This document shows positions 18,328 to 27,781 of a stretch of 64,000 nt of DNA, one piece after another. Positions within the stretch are counted from its first letter, which is position 1. Each line of letters starts with the position of its first letter. The notes under the pieces were generated by a model. The model had not been told where the DNA came from. It saw only the letters and a list, made by a program, of their open reading frames with translations, and ran no database searches. A program made the position numbers and the translations under genes. This DNA is from Burkholderiales bacterium 70-64 (GTDB lineage: Bacteria; Pseudomonadota; Gammaproteobacteria; Burkholderiales; Burkholderiaceae_E): assembly GCA_001898645.1 (NCBI GenBank), contig MKUQ01000004.1:186001-250000 (forward strand), read 5' to 3'.

Positions 18328-20462
18328 CGCACCTTCATGCCGGGTTGCGCGCCTTCGTGCGCATCGAGCAGGTAGAGCGCGCCCGGCGCCGAGGGATCTT
18401 CGGCGCTGGCCGACAGCACCATGCCTTCGGAGACGCCGAACTTCATCTTGCGCGGCGCGAGGTTGGCCACCACCACCGCCAGCCGGCCGACCAGGCGGGC
18501 CGGCTCGTAGGCGGCGCGGATGCCCGAGAACACGGTGCGCGTGCGCCCTTCGCCGACGTCGAGCTCGAGCCGCAGCAGCTTGTCCGAGCCCGCGACGGCC
18601 TCGGCGGCCACGATGCGCGCGATGCGCAGGTCGATGCGGGCGAACTCGTCGATGGTGATCGTCGGCATCGGGGCGGCGGCCGGCGCGGCAGCGGGAGCAG
18701 CGGCAGCGGCAGCGGCGGAGGCAGGCGTGGCAGCGGAGGCAGCGGCACTGGTGGCGGCGGACGCGGCGGGCGGCTCGAACAGCGCATCGAGCACCTTGGC
18801 GTCGACGCGCGTCATGAGGTGCTCGTAGCGCCCGATGGCGCGCGCCGGCGAGGCGCTGCCGGGGCGCACCCCGAGGTCGTCCCAGCGCAGGTCGGGGGTG
18901 GCGAACCAGGCCTGCACGCGCGCGGCGGTGGCCGGCAGGATGGGCGCGAGCAGGATGGTGAGGCGGTGGAACGCCCGCAGGCAGCGCGAGCACACTTCGT
19001 GCAGCGCGTCGCGGCGTGCCGCGTCCTTGGCCATCTCCCACGGCCTGTTGGCGTCGAAGTACTGGTTGATCTCGTCGGCGTAGGCCATGGCCAGGCGGAT
19101 CGCACGCCCGAACTCGCGCGCCTCGTAGGCCGCCTCGACCTCGGCGGCGACCTCGGCGGCGCGGCGCTCGTGGGCGTCGTCGGGCGAGCCGGGCAGGGGG
19201 GCCAGCCGCCCCTCGAAGTAGCGGGTGACGAAGTTGGCCGCCCGGCTGGCGATGTTCACGTACTTGCCGACCAGGTCGGCGTTGACGCGTGCCACGAAGT
19301 CGTCGGGGTTGAAGTCGACGTCCTCGACGCGGGCGTTGAGCTTGGCCGCGATGTAGTAGCGCAGCCACTCCGGGTTCATGCCCAGCTCGAGGTAGCGCAG
19401 CGGCGAGATCCCGGTGCCGCGGCTCTTGCTCATCTTCTCGCCGCTGACGGTGATGAAGCCGTGCACGTTCACCCGGTCGGGCGTCTTGCGCCCGGCGAAG
19501 TGCAGCGTGGCCGGCCAGAACAGGACGTGGAAGTAGACGATGTCCTTGCCGATGAAGTGCACCTGCTCGGTGGCGGGGTCGGCCAGCAGCGCCTCGAAGT
19601 CGATGCCGCGGCGGGCGCAGTGCGCCTGCAGCGCCGCCAGGTAGCCGATGGGGGCGTCGAGCCAGACGTAGAAATACTTGCCGGGCGCATCGGGGATCTC
19701 GATGCCGAAGTAGGGTGCGTCGCGCGAGATGTCCCAGTCGGCCAGCGTGGACTCGCCGCCGGCCTCGCCCAGCCATTCGCGCGCCTTGGCCAGCACCTCG
19801 GGCTGCAGGCGCGGTGCGCCCTGGCGATCGGTGCCGCGCGTCCACTCGTTCAGGAAGGTCACGCAGCGCGGGTCCGACAGCCTGAAGAAGTAGTGGTCCG
19901 AGGCGCGCAGCTCGGGCTGCGCGCCGGACAGCGCCGAATACGGGTTCTTCAGCTCGGTGGGCGCGTAGACCGCCCCGCACACCTCGCACGAGTCGCCGTA
20001 TTGGTCCTTCGCGCCGCAGCGCGGGCACTCGCCCTTGATGTAGCGGTCGGGCAGGAACATGCCCTTGACCGGATCGAAGAACTGCTCGATGCGCCGCACG
20101 TCGATCAGGCCGGCCGCCTTCAGCGCCCGGTAGATCGACTGCGACAGGGCGATGTTCTCCGGCGAATCGGTGCTGTGCCAGTGGTCGAAGCCGATGTGGA
20201 AGCCATCCAGGTAGGCCTTGCGGCCGGCCGCCACGCGGGCGACGAAGACCTGCGGGCTCACGCCTTCCTTCTCGGCGGCGATCATGATGGGCGCGCCGTG
20301 CGCGTCGTCGGCGCACACGAAGTGCACCGTGTGGCCGCGCAGGCGCTGGTAACGCACCCAGATGTCGGCCTGGATGTACTCCATGATGTGGCCGATGTGG
20401 AACGGCCCGTTGGCGTACGGCAGCGCCGTCGTCACGAAGAACGTGCGGGAAGGGGAGGTCAT
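18324..20462 (-). CDS. metG: Methionyl-tRNA synthetase
   Basis: 712 aa. It charges tRNA-Met. Class I signatures are FHIGH (21-25) and KMSKS (343-347). A zinc knuckle CPRCG...CEVCG lies near residues 142-159. The C-terminal tRNA-binding (EMAP/Trbp111-like) domain runs from about residue 610 ([17 protein letters not shown]) to the end. Between the anticodon domain and that module is an almost pure Ala/Pro/Thr linker encoded by GCA/GCG repeats, longer and simpler than usual. apbC is divergent across 163 bp. Confidence 0.97.
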   Translation of the reverse strand: MTSPSRTFFVTTALPYANGPFHIGHIMEYIQADIWVRYQRLRGHTVHFVCADDAHGAPIMIAAEKEGVSPQVFVARVAAGRKAYLDGFHIGFDHWHSTDSPENIALSQSIYRALKAAGLIDVRRIEQFFDPVKGMFLPDRYIKGECPRCGAKDQYGDSCEVCGAVYAPTELKNPYSALSGAQPELRASDHYFFRLSDPRCVTFLNEWTRGTDRQGAPRLQPEVLAKAREWLGEAGGESTLADWDISRDAPYFGIEIPDAPGKYFYVWLDAPIGYLAALQAHCARRGIDFEALLADPATEQVHFIGKDIVYFHVLFWPATLHFAGRKTPDRVNVHGFITVSGEKMSKSRGTGISPLRYLELGMNPEWLRYYIAAKLNARVEDVDFNPDDFVARVNADLVGKYVNIASRAANFVTRYFEGRLAPLPGSPDDAHERRAAEVAAEVEAAYEAREFGRAIRLAMAYADEINQYFDANRPWEMAKDAARRDALHEVCSRCLRAFHRLTILLAPILPATAARVQAWFATPDLRWDDLGVRPGSASPARAIGRYEHLMTRVDAKVLDALFEPPAASAATSAAASAATPASAAAAAAAPAAAPAAAPMPTITIDEFARIDLRIARIVAAEAVAGSDKLLRLELDVGEGRTRTVFSGIRAAYEPARLVGRLAVVVANLAPRKMKFGVSEGMVLSASAEDPSAPGALYLLDAHEGAQPGMKVR

Positions 20463-20625
20463 GGGCTGCAGGGATGGCGTTGGGACGCCGCGGCCGGAGC
20501 GGCCGGCGCGCCGCGATCCCCGAGTCTAGCAGGCGGCCTGCTGGCGTCCGGGATATCGCCGGCCGGCGGGGGCGTTCGATTAGACTTGGTCTTTCGATCC
20601 CATTCCTTTTTGCCCGAGCACCACC

Positions 20626-21714
20626 ATGACCGTGACCGTCGAGCAGGTGACCGAAGCCCTCAAGGGCGTCGTCGATCCCAACACCCAGAAGGACCTGATC
20701 GCCGGCCGCTCGGCGCGCAACATCCGCGTCGACGCGGGCGAGGTGGCGGTCGACGTCGAGCTCGGCTACCCGGCGCGCAGCCAGATCGACCCGATCCGCC
20801 GCCAGGTGATCGCGGCCCTGCGCGCGCTGCCCGGCGTCGACAACGTATCGGCCAACGTCTACCAGAAGATCGTCGCCCACGCGGTGCAGCGCGGCGTCAA
20901 GGTGCTGCCGGGCGTCAAGAACATCATCGCCATCGCTTCCGGCAAGGGGGGCGTGGGCAAGAGCACCACGGCGGTCAACCTGGCGCTGGCGCTGGCCAAC
21001 GAGGGCGCCAGCGTCGGCATGCTCGACGCCGACATCTACGGGCCCTCGCAGCCGATGATGCTCGGCATCAGCGGGCGGCCCGAGTCGCGCGACGGCAAGT
21101 CGCTCGAGCCCATGGAGGGCCACGGCATCCAGGCCAGCTCGATCGGCTTCATGATCGACCTCGACACGCCGATGGTGTGGCGCGGTCCCATGGTCACGCA
21201 GGCGCTCGAGCAGCTGCTGCACCAGACCCACTGGCGCGAGCTCGACTACCTGGTGGTCGACATGCCCCCGGGCACCGGCGACATCCACCTCACCCTGGCG
21301 CAGAAGATCCCGGTCACCGGCGCGGTGATCGTCACCACGCCCCAGGACATCGCCCTGCTCGATGCGCGCAAGGGGCTCAAGATGTTCGAGAAGGTCGGCA
21401 TCCCCATCCTGGGCGTGGTCGAGAACATGGCCATGCACGTGTGCTCGAACTGCGGGCACGTCGAGCACATCTTCGGCCAGGGCGGCGGCGAGCGCATGTC
21501 GAAGGACTACGACGTGGAGTACCTCGGCGGTCTGCCGCTGGACATCCGCATCCGCGAGCAGGCCGACTCGGGCAATCCCACCGTGGTGGCCGATCCCGAC
21601 GGCCCGACGGCGGAGATCTACCGCCGCATCGCGCGCCGCGTGGCGGTCAAGATCGCCGAGAAGGCGCGCGACATGAGCCTGAAGATGCCGTCGATCGTCG
21701 TCCAAAACACCTGA
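20626..21714 (+). CDS. apbC: Iron-sulfur cluster carrier protein ApbC (Mrp/NBP35 family)
   Basis: 362 aa. An N-terminal MIP18/DUF59-like domain (residues 1-85) is followed by a deviant Walker A P-loop GKGGVGKST (106-114), LDADIYGPSQPMMLG, and VDMPPGTGDIHLTL. The cluster-binding pair is C273-S-N-C276. ApbC binds and transfers Fe-S clusters to apoproteins in the cytosol. It is a single-gene unit: its stop codon overlaps the first base of a palindromic repeat that may end transcription. Confidence 0.96.
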   Translation: MTVTVEQVTEALKGVVDPNTQKDLIAGRSARNIRVDAGEVAVDVELGYPARSQIDPIRRQVIAALRALPGVDNVSANVYQKIVAHAVQRGVKVLPGVKNIIAIASGKGGVGKSTTAVNLALALANEGASVGMLDADIYGPSQPMMLGISGRPESRDGKSLEPMEGHGIQASSIGFMIDLDTPMVWRGPMVTQALEQLLHQTHWRELDYLVVDMPPGTGDIHLTLAQKIPVTGAVIVTTPQDIALLDARKGLKMFEKVGIPILGVVENMAMHVCSNCGHVEHIFGQGGGERMSKDYDVEYLGGLPLDIRIREQADSGNPTVVADPDGPTAEIYRRIARRVAVKIAEKARDMSLKMPSIVVQNT

Positions 21715-21834
21715 AACGTGTGAAGGAATCTACTGCGCGGCCCGATCTCGCGCCTGCGATGCTCGCCGTACCCCAGTACGGCTGCGCTTCTCGGCGCGAC
21801 CTCGGGCCGCTCGCTACGATTCCTTCACACGTTT
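21714..21834. repeat. 121-bp palindromic repeat element, copy 1
   Basis: The ends are a perfect 17-bp inverted repeat (21714-21730 and 21818-21834, starting AAACGTGTGAAGG). The middle is another perfect stem, CCGTAC-4nt-GTACGG (21766-21781), on the same axis, and the arms between are partly complementary. The whole could fold as one long hairpin. Its right half matches the element at 44954-45015 in inverted orientation: 38 of 40 bases are identical. It is most likely a dispersed REP- or MITE-like element and may act as a terminator for apbC. Confidence 0.8.
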
Positions 21835-22072
21835 CGCGCGTCATGGACTTCCGAGGAGCCGTGGGGCGGGGGCCTGCCCGCCTGGCATAGGTACCCACCC
21901 TGGCGGAGCTGTCTCGCTGGCGTAGCCGCCTTCCCCGTGTCGCCGCCTCCCTCCCTTGCCGAGAGCGGGCGATGTCGGCTATGCTGGAACGATTCGCATT
22001 CGTACGTCGCACGCGAGCCGGCGCGACGCCGTCCTCTACGTGTCCGAGCCCGCCTTCCGGCGGCCAGCAGCC
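21835..22072 (+). promoter_or_regulatory. Upstream region of the FTR1 gene with candidate promoter
   Basis: No gene is supported here. The best promoter is TTGCCG (21956-21961), an 18-bp spacer and TATGCT (21980-21985). A weak Fur-like stretch on the minus strand, AATGCGAATCGTT (22000-21988), overlaps the predicted start of transcription; it matches 10 of 13 central bases of the Fur consensus but is not well palindromic. Iron control is plausible because of the gene served. Confidence 0.35.
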
Positions 22073-24046
22073 ATGGCCAGCGTGTTCCAGATCGTCCGTT
22101 CCCGCGTCGCCTCGCCCCGACTGCTCGCATCGCTGGCCCTGGCGGCGTGGCTGCTCGGCGCGGCCGGCCTCGCCGGCGCCGCGCCGTCGGTCGACGAGGA
22201 GAAGGCCCAGACTGTCGTGCACATGCTCGACTACGTCGGCGTGGACTACCCGCAGTTCGTGCGTGACGGCAAGGTGCTCGACGCCTCGGAGTACGAGGAG
22301 CAGCGCGAGTTCGCCGGCCAGGCGATCGCTCTCCTGCAGCAGCTGCCCACGGTGGCGCAGACGCCCGCCCTGCTCGAGCAGGCGCGCGCCCTGCACGCGC
22401 GCATCGATGCCAAGGCCGACGGCAAGGAGGTGTCCGCGCTCGCCGATGCCCTGCGCGCCGAGGTGATCCGCGCCTACGGGCTGACCGTCGCGCCTCGCCA
22501 GGCCCCGGATCTCGCGGCCGGCGCGCGGCTGTACGCGACGCAATGCGCGTCCTGTCACGGCGCCGGCGGCCGCGGCGACGGCGCGCTGGCCAAGGACATG
22601 GAGCCGCCGCCGAGCGACTTCGGCGACGAGGGGCGCATGAGCGTGCGCAGTCTCTACGGCCTGTACAACACCATTTCGCTCGGGGTGGCCGGCACCTCGA
22701 TGCGGCCGTTCGGTGAGCTGCCGGAAGCGGATCGCTGGGCGCTGGCGTTCTTCGTCGACGGCGTGCGCAGCCGGCCGGACGTGCTGGCCCGGGGCGAGGC
22801 GCTGTGGAAGCAGGGCCAGGGCAAGGAGGCGTTCCCGGACCTGCGCGCGCTGGTCACGGCCACGCCGCGCGACGTCGCGGCCCGCGGCGGCGCCGACCTG
22901 GCCGCGATCCAGGCTTTCCTCACGGCGCATCCCGAGGCGGTGCAGGCCGCCGTCTCGCCGCTCGCGCGTACCCGCGCCGGCCTGGACGACGTCGTGCAGG
23001 CCTACCGCGCCGGCGATCGCGAGGCGGCACGCCGGCTCGCCATCGGCGCCTACCTCGAAGGCTTCGAGCTGGTCGAGTCCAGCCTGGACAACGTCGATGC
23101 GCCGCTGCGCGCCGAGACCGAGCGCGAGATGATGGCCCTGCGCGCCGCCATCTCCGCGGGCCAGCCGGTGCAGGCGATCGAGGATCAGGTCGGGCGCATC
23201 CGCGCGCTGCTCGATCGCGCCGAGGAGAAGCTGTCGGCCGGCAACCTGTCGCCCGGGGCGGCGTTCGTCAGCGCCTTGCTGATCCTGCTGCGCGAGGGTC
23301 TGGAGGCGATCCTGGTGCTGTCGGCCATCGTCGCCTTCGTCGTCAAGACCGGCCGCCGCGATGCCCTGCCGTACATCCATGCCGGCTGGATCGGCGCGAT
23401 GGCGCTGGGCCTGGTCACCTGGGTGGTGGCGCGCTACCTGCTCACCATCTCCGGGGCCAACCGCGAGCTGACCGAGGGCATCACCGCGCTGGTGGCGGCC
23501 GTCATGCTGCTCTATGTCGGCTACTGGCTGCACAACAAGTCGAACGCGCGGGCCTGGCAGGCATTCATCCGCGATCACGTGACCACCGCGCTCGCCCGGC
23601 GCACGCTGTGGGCCATGGCCGGCATCTCCTTCCTGGCGGTCTACCGGGAGCTGTTCGAGATCATCCTGTTCTACGAAGCGCTGTGGGTGCAGGTGGGGCC
23701 CGATGGACAGCAGTCGGTCCTCGGCGGGATCGCCGCAGCGATCGTGCTGCTGGCCCTGATCGGCTGGGCCATCCTCAAGTACAGCGTGCGGCTGCCGCTC
23801 GGGCCGTTCTTCGTCGCGACCTCCGGCCTGCTCGCGTTCATGGCGGTGGTCTTCGTCGGCAACGGCATCGCCGCGCTGCAGGAAGCAGGGGTGGTCGACG
23901 CCACCATAGTGCACTTCGTGTCGCTGCCCCTGCTCGGCATCCACGCCACCGTGCAGGGGCTGTCCATGCAGCTGCTGACGCTGGCGCTGGTGGTCGCCGG
24001 CGTGCTCATCGGCCGGCGCAGGATGGCCAGGCAGGCGGCGGGCTGA
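22073..24046 (+). CDS. FTR1-family high-affinity iron permease fused to a cytochrome c domain
   Basis: 657 aa. A signal peptide or anchor lies at residues 15-37. Residues 38-140 are helical, then a c-type cytochrome domain carries C158-A-S-C161-H162 with a likely Met210 axial ligand. After a helical spacer (res 240-395) comes an FTR1 membrane domain of about seven helices. It has both hallmark motifs, REGLE (407-411) and RELFE (525-529), used for Fe(III) passage. The haem domain probably oxidises Fe(II) or passes electrons during uptake. Start MASVFQ is chosen because the upstream extension lacks a signal-like sequence. Confidence 0.92.
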   Translation: MASVFQIVRSRVASPRLLASLALAAWLLGAAGLAGAAPSVDEEKAQTVVHMLDYVGVDYPQFVRDGKVLDASEYEEQREFAGQAIALLQQLPTVAQTPALLEQARALHARIDAKADGKEVSALADALRAEVIRAYGLTVAPRQAPDLAAGARLYATQCASCHGAGGRGDGALAKDMEPPPSDFGDEGRMSVRSLYGLYNTISLGVAGTSMRPFGELPEADRWALAFFVDGVRSRPDVLARGEALWKQGQGKEAFPDLRALVTATPRDVAARGGADLAAIQAFLTAHPEAVQAAVSPLARTRAGLDDVVQAYRAGDREAARRLAIGAYLEGFELVESSLDNVDAPLRAETEREMMALRAAISAGQPVQAIEDQVGRIRALLDRAEEKLSAGNLSPGAAFVSALLILLREGLEAILVLSAIVAFVVKTGRRDALPYIHAGWIGAMALGLVTWVVARYLLTISGANRELTEGITALVAAVMLLYVGYWLHNKSNARAWQAFIRDHVTTALARRTLWAMAGISFLAVYRELFEIILFYEALWVQVGPDGQQSVLGGIAAAIVLLALIGWAILKYSVRLPLGPFFVATSGLLAFMAVVFVGNGIAALQEAGVVDATIVHFVSLPLLGIHATVQGLSMQLLTLALVVAGVLIGRRRMARQAAG

Positions 24047-24123
24047 GTGTGGCTATGCGCCGGCTGCGGACTGAATGTCTGGCGTCGGCGTGGTGCGCCC
24101 AGCGGCCGTCCTCTGCTTTTACG

Positions 24124-24153
24124 TTGATTCCATTAATGAGAATGAGTATCATT
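24124..24153 (+). promoter_or_regulatory. Promoter with Fur box before the DUF2325 gene
   Basis: A -35 TTGATT (24124-24129), a 17-bp spacer and a -10 TATCAT (24147-24152) form a good sigma70 promoter. A 19-bp Fur-box-like sequence, AATGAGAAT-G-AGTATCATT (24135-24153), covers the spacer and the -10 box. Its two 9-bp halves match at 7 of 9 positions when one is reverse-complemented. Fur-Fe(II) bound here would block RNA polymerase, giving expression when iron is scarce. Confidence 0.72.
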
Positions 24154-24208
24154 TGAGATAGCGGCCTCCCAGGGCCGGCGCCGGTACACCAGCAGGGAGG
24201 CGGTCTCG

Positions 24209-25738
24209 ATGAATGCTCTTCTCGATCTCTTCGGCACTGCGGCGGGGGGCGAGGCCGCCTCGGCCGCCCTCCACGGCAGCGCTGCCCTCCAGGGGGGCGT
24301 CGTCCTCCACGGCAGCGCCGTCGTCGCCGGCAGGATGCCGGGCCGTCCGGCGCCGGAAAAATCGCCGACGGCGCCGCTCGTCGCCGGGCCGGCCTGCGAC
24401 TGTTGCAAGTCCGCGCTGCGCGGCGGCAGGGCGCCTGCCGCGCGCAAGCGCCTGTGGGAGATCGCGCAGGTCCACCACTGTCTGCTGCTCGGGGCGGCCT
24501 TCGACGTGCGCGAGCTGCGCCAGGCGTTCCGGCGCGCCGGCCTGATCGGCTGGGAAGGCGCCGAGGACTACGGGCTGCACTCCAATGCGGTGCACCATGC
24601 CCGCGAGCGCAGCGATTTCTCCCGCGTGGTGCACAAGATGCTCGAGGAGCGCTACGCCGGCGCGGTGACGCGTTTCAAGGCCGCCCGCTCGCCGCAGGAG
24701 GTGCTCGACCTGTGGCGGCAGTCCGTCTCGCGCGGCGACCCGGTGTCGGCCTACTGGGCGGCGCTGACCCACGCGGAGTGCGATGCCGAAGCGAGCGAAG
24801 TGCTGTTCCGCGAGATGCACATGCTCGCGCACAACGCCTTCGCCGCCCGCCGCGCGGACACGCGCCGCATCCTCGCGCTCGAGAAGCAGATGGCCGAGCT
24901 CGAGGAGGCCCGCGCCCGGGCCCACCGGCAGTGCGAGGCCTTGCGCCGGGAGACGGCGCGCCTGCGCGCCGAGACCGAGGCGGCCAGGCAGGAGGCGCGC
25001 GAGGCGACGGGTGCCGCGGCGCAGCTGCGTGCGGCGCTCGAGCAGTGGGAGTGCGGCGAGGCGGTCGAAACCCTGAACACGCACCTGCGCGCGGCGACGG
25101 TCGAGCGCGACGCGGCGCGCGGCCGCATCGAGACCCTCGAGGCGGCGCTCGAGCGCGCGATGCACCGCCTCGAATGGACGCGCCAGCGCCGCGCGGAGGT
25201 GCCGGCCGCGGTGGGTGCCTCGCCTGTGGCAGGTGTGCCGCCTTCGGCAGCTCCATCGCCTGCGGCAGGCGCCTCACCCGCAGCAGGTGCCGCAGCCGCA
25301 GCAGGCGCCTCGGCCGCGATCGGTGCGGCGCCCGAGGCGGACGATGCCGCCGGCGGCGCCTGCCCAGCCTTCGAGGACGAGGTGCCGGACTGCCCGGACC
25401 TGTTCCGCCGGCAGATCCTCTGCGTGGGCGGCCGGATACGCCTGGTGCCCCGCTACCGCGACCTGGTGCAGGCCGCCAACGGGGCGTTCTCGTATCACGA
25501 CGGCGGCATCGAGGACCACATGAGCCGCCTGCCGGCGCTGCTGGCGGCCGCCGACGGCGTGGTGTGCCTGGCCGGCGACGTCAGCCACGGCGCCTACCAC
25601 CTGGTCAAGCGCTACTGCAAGCGCGCCGGCAAGCCTTGCGCCCTGGTCAAGCACTCGGGTGTGGTTGCGCTGTCGCGCTGCCTGGCCGAGATCGCCGGCG
25701 CCACCGGCCCCGGCCAGCTGCGCTCGGTCGCCTGCTGA
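24209..25738 (+). CDS. DUF2325-domain protein with long coiled coil, iron-regulated
   Basis: 509 aa. Residues 1-60 are Ala/Gly/His-rich; a cysteine cluster follows (C63, C65, C66). Residues 80-215 are helical. About 220-330 form a coiled coil (KQMAELEEARARAHRQ, LRAETEAARQEAREA). Residues 333-385 are an Ala/Pro/Gly linker encoded by short GC-rich repeats. The C-terminal DUF2325 domain (403-498) begins with LCVGGRIRLVPRYRDLV and continues with YHDGGIEDH, CLAGDVSHGAYHLVKRYCK and HSGV. The function of DUF2325 is not known. The Fur box and the FTR1 neighbour suggest a part in iron acquisition or sparing. Confidence 0.85.
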   Translation: MNALLDLFGTAAGGEAASAALHGSAALQGGVVLHGSAVVAGRMPGRPAPEKSPTAPLVAGPACDCCKSALRGGRAPAARKRLWEIAQVHHCLLLGAAFDVRELRQAFRRAGLIGWEGAEDYGLHSNAVHHARERSDFSRVVHKMLEERYAGAVTRFKAARSPQEVLDLWRQSVSRGDPVSAYWAALTHAECDAEASEVLFREMHMLAHNAFAARRADTRRILALEKQMAELEEARARAHRQCEALRRETARLRAETEAARQEAREATGAAAQLRAALEQWECGEAVETLNTHLRAATVERDAARGRIETLEAALERAMHRLEWTRQRRAEVPAAVGASPVAGVPPSAAPSPAAGASPAAGAAAAAGASAAIGAAPEADDAAGGACPAFEDEVPDCPDLFRRQILCVGGRIRLVPRYRDLVQAANGAFSYHDGGIEDHMSRLPALLAAADGVVCLAGDVSHGAYHLVKRYCKRAGKPCALVKHSGVVALSRCLAEIAGATGPGQLRSVAC

Positions 25739-25803
25739 GCGCGGCTGCCGGCCGAAGGCGCTGCCCGCAGGCGCGGCGGCAATCGCAGGCTTCGGCCGCA
25801 GGC

Positions 25804-26892
25804 CTATCGGCCCGTCGGATCGGGCAGGACCGGCGCGGCGTGAGCGCCGCCTTCGATCTGCGCCGCATTCTTCGATGAAGGCTCGGGCGCAGACCAGACG
25901 ACGCGCCGCCGCACGGGAAAGAATCGCAGATCGGTGCGGCGCTGGATGGCATCCCAGCTGCCCCGGGGCATCCACAGCATGAAGCCGACCGCGACCGCGC
26001 CGAGCAGCACCAGGTACCACGACCCATAGTCGACCAGCAGCTCGCGCAGGACGAAGTAGACCAGCGTGCCGATCAGCGGGCCTTCGAGCGTACCGATCCC
26101 GCCGATGACGACGATGAAGAACGCGATGATGGTCCAGTCGATCGAGTAGGCCGCTTCCGGGGCGATGCGCAGCTTGGTGATGAAGATCAGGGCGCCGGTC
26201 ATTCCGCAACCCGCGGCCGCCGCCACGTAGACCAGCCACTTGACGCGGCGCACCGAGACGCCGAGGCTCGCGGCCGCGGACTCGTCGTCGCGCACCGAGC
26301 TCAGCGCCAGGCCGAACCGGGAACGCATCAGCGCATAGATGCCGAAGATCGACAGCACGCCCAGCGCCAGCGCGGTCCACAGCGTGAGCGCATCGCGCCA
26401 CCACGGGTCGATGCCGATGGCGATGCGCGTGATCGACAGGCCCGAGCCGCCGCCGAGAAAAGTGCTGTTGGCGGTGAGAAGCCGGAACACCTCGGCCACC
26501 ACCCAGGTGCCCACGGCGAAGTAGGCGCCCCGCAGGCGAAAGACGATGGCGGCGGTGGGCAGTGCGACGACCGCGCACACGAGGCCTGCCAGCCAGACCA
26601 CGACGAACGGATGGAGCCCGGCGTGCATGCCGAGGGCGACCAGGCAGTAGCCGCCCAGGCCGACGAACGCCTGCTGGCCGACCGAGAGCATCCCGCCGTA
26701 GCCGGCGAGCAGGTTCCACAGCTGCGCGAGCGTGAGCGTGTACAGCACCTCGGTGGCGAGCCGCTGCGTGGAGCGCTCCGCCCACCATGGCAGCGACAGG
26801 GCGAACAGGATCGCGAGGATCGCTGCGGCGAGCCCCGCGCGGCTCGCGGGAGTCGCGCGCTCGATTCGCGGAATCGGTGCCTCCCGGTTCAT
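25804..26892 (-). CDS. livM: Liv-type ABC transporter permease (LivM), second system
   Basis: 362 aa membrane protein. LivM hallmarks: YTLTLAQLWNLLAGYGGMLSVGQQAFVGLGGY, GAYFAVGTWVVAEVFR, DDESAAASLGVSVRRVKW and VVIGGIGTLEGPLIGTLVYFVLREL. The ATG at 26892 overlaps the livH stop (ATGA). A 50-residue C-terminal tail beyond the last helix is Arg-, Ser- and Pro-rich. It is the last gene of the second Liv operon. The downstream gap to the convergent DUF2325 gene is 65 bp. Confidence 0.92.
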   Translation of the reverse strand: MNREAPIPRIERATPASRAGLAAAILAILFALSLPWWAERSTQRLATEVLYTLTLAQLWNLLAGYGGMLSVGQQAFVGLGGYCLVALGMHAGLHPFVVVWLAGLVCAVVALPTAAIVFRLRGAYFAVGTWVVAEVFRLLTANSTFLGGGSGLSITRIAIGIDPWWRDALTLWTALALGVLSIFGIYALMRSRFGLALSSVRDDESAAASLGVSVRRVKWLVYVAAAAGCGMTGALIFITKLRIAPEAAYSIDWTIIAFFIVVIGGIGTLEGPLIGTLVYFVLRELLVDYGSWYLVLLGAVAVGFMLWMPRGSWDAIQRRTDLRFFPVRRRVVWSAPEPSSKNAAQIEGGAHAAPVLPDPTGR

Positions 26893-27764
26893 CGCATGCT
26901 CCGGCGAACCGGGAACAGACCGTCGGGACGCAGCACCAGCACGGCGAGGAAGGCGAGGTGGCCGGCGAGCGTTCCCCATCCGGGGTCGAGCTTGTGCCCG
27001 ATCGCCTGCGCGACGCCGAGCACCATGCCGCCGGCCATCGCGCCCCACAGCGAGCCGAGGCCGCCGATGATCACCGCCTCGAAGGCATACAGCAGCCGCA
27101 GAGAGCCGTCGCTGGGGCCGAGGCTGGTATGCATGGCGAGGAATATGCCGCCCACGGCGACCGCGGCCATCGCCATCGCCATGGCGAGGGCGTGGATGCG
27201 GTGGTTGTCCACGCCCATCAGCTGCACCGTTTCGGGGTCGTCCGACGTCGCCCGCATCGCGCCGCCCACCGGCGTTCTGCGGAACAGCCACCACAGCGAT
27301 CCGATCACGGCGGCCGCCGCCGACATCTCGAGCAGCGGCAGCACGCCGACGGCGACCTGACCCCCCAGCGCCAGGCTGTCGGTGGCGAGCGTGCCCGCGC
27401 GCAGGCTGCGCGTATCGGCCGAGAACACGGACAGCAGCAGGTTCTGCACGATGATCGACAGGCCGAAGGTCGCCAGCAGCGGCGGCATGATGTCGTGGCC
27501 GACCGTCCGGTTCAGCACGTAGCGCTGCAGCGCATATCCGAACGCGGCCATCGCGGGCACGATGATCAGCAGGGTCGCCAGCGGATGCAGGCCGAACGGC
27601 TCGACGATCACCATGGCCGCGTACGCGGCCAGCACCGCGAAGTCGCCGTGCGCGATGTTGACGATGCGCATGATCCCGAACGACAGCGCGAGCCCCGTCG
27701 CCAGCAGCGCGTACAGCCCGCCGACGAGCAGGCCCTGCAGTATCGTGTTGATCCATTCGACCAT
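26889..27764 (-). CDS. livH: Liv-type ABC transporter permease (LivH), second system
   Basis: 291 aa. WINTILQGLLVGGLYALLATGLALSFGIMRIVNIAHGDFAVLAAY and VIIGGLGSLWGAMAGGMVLGVAQ are standard LivH blocks, with DDPETVQLMGVDNHRI as the cytoplasmic coupling loop. It pairs with the LivM encoded next. The upstream livF gene ends 17 bp before its start. Confidence 0.92.
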   Translation of the reverse strand: MVEWINTILQGLLVGGLYALLATGLALSFGIMRIVNIAHGDFAVLAAYAAMVIVEPFGLHPLATLLIIVPAMAAFGYALQRYVLNRTVGHDIMPPLLATFGLSIIVQNLLLSVFSADTRSLRAGTLATDSLALGGQVAVGVLPLLEMSAAAAVIGSLWWLFRRTPVGGAMRATSDDPETVQLMGVDNHRIHALAMAMAMAAVAVGGIFLAMHTSLGPSDGSLRLLYAFEAVIIGGLGSLWGAMAGGMVLGVAQAIGHKLDPGWGTLAGHLAFLAVLVLRPDGLFPVRRSMR

Positions 27765-27781
27765 CGCTGCTTCCCGGTTGC

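Noticed and set aside
16597-21705. A 1702-codon open frame on the minus strand
   Set aside because: It only joins the real SulP frame to shadow frames of metG and apbC; upstream of 18327 the sequence has no domain and is Arg/Ala/His-rich, as expected of a GC-rich shadow.
25739-25803. Terminator between the DUF2325 gene and livM
   Set aside because: The sequence is GC-rich with possible stems but has no T-tract on either strand.
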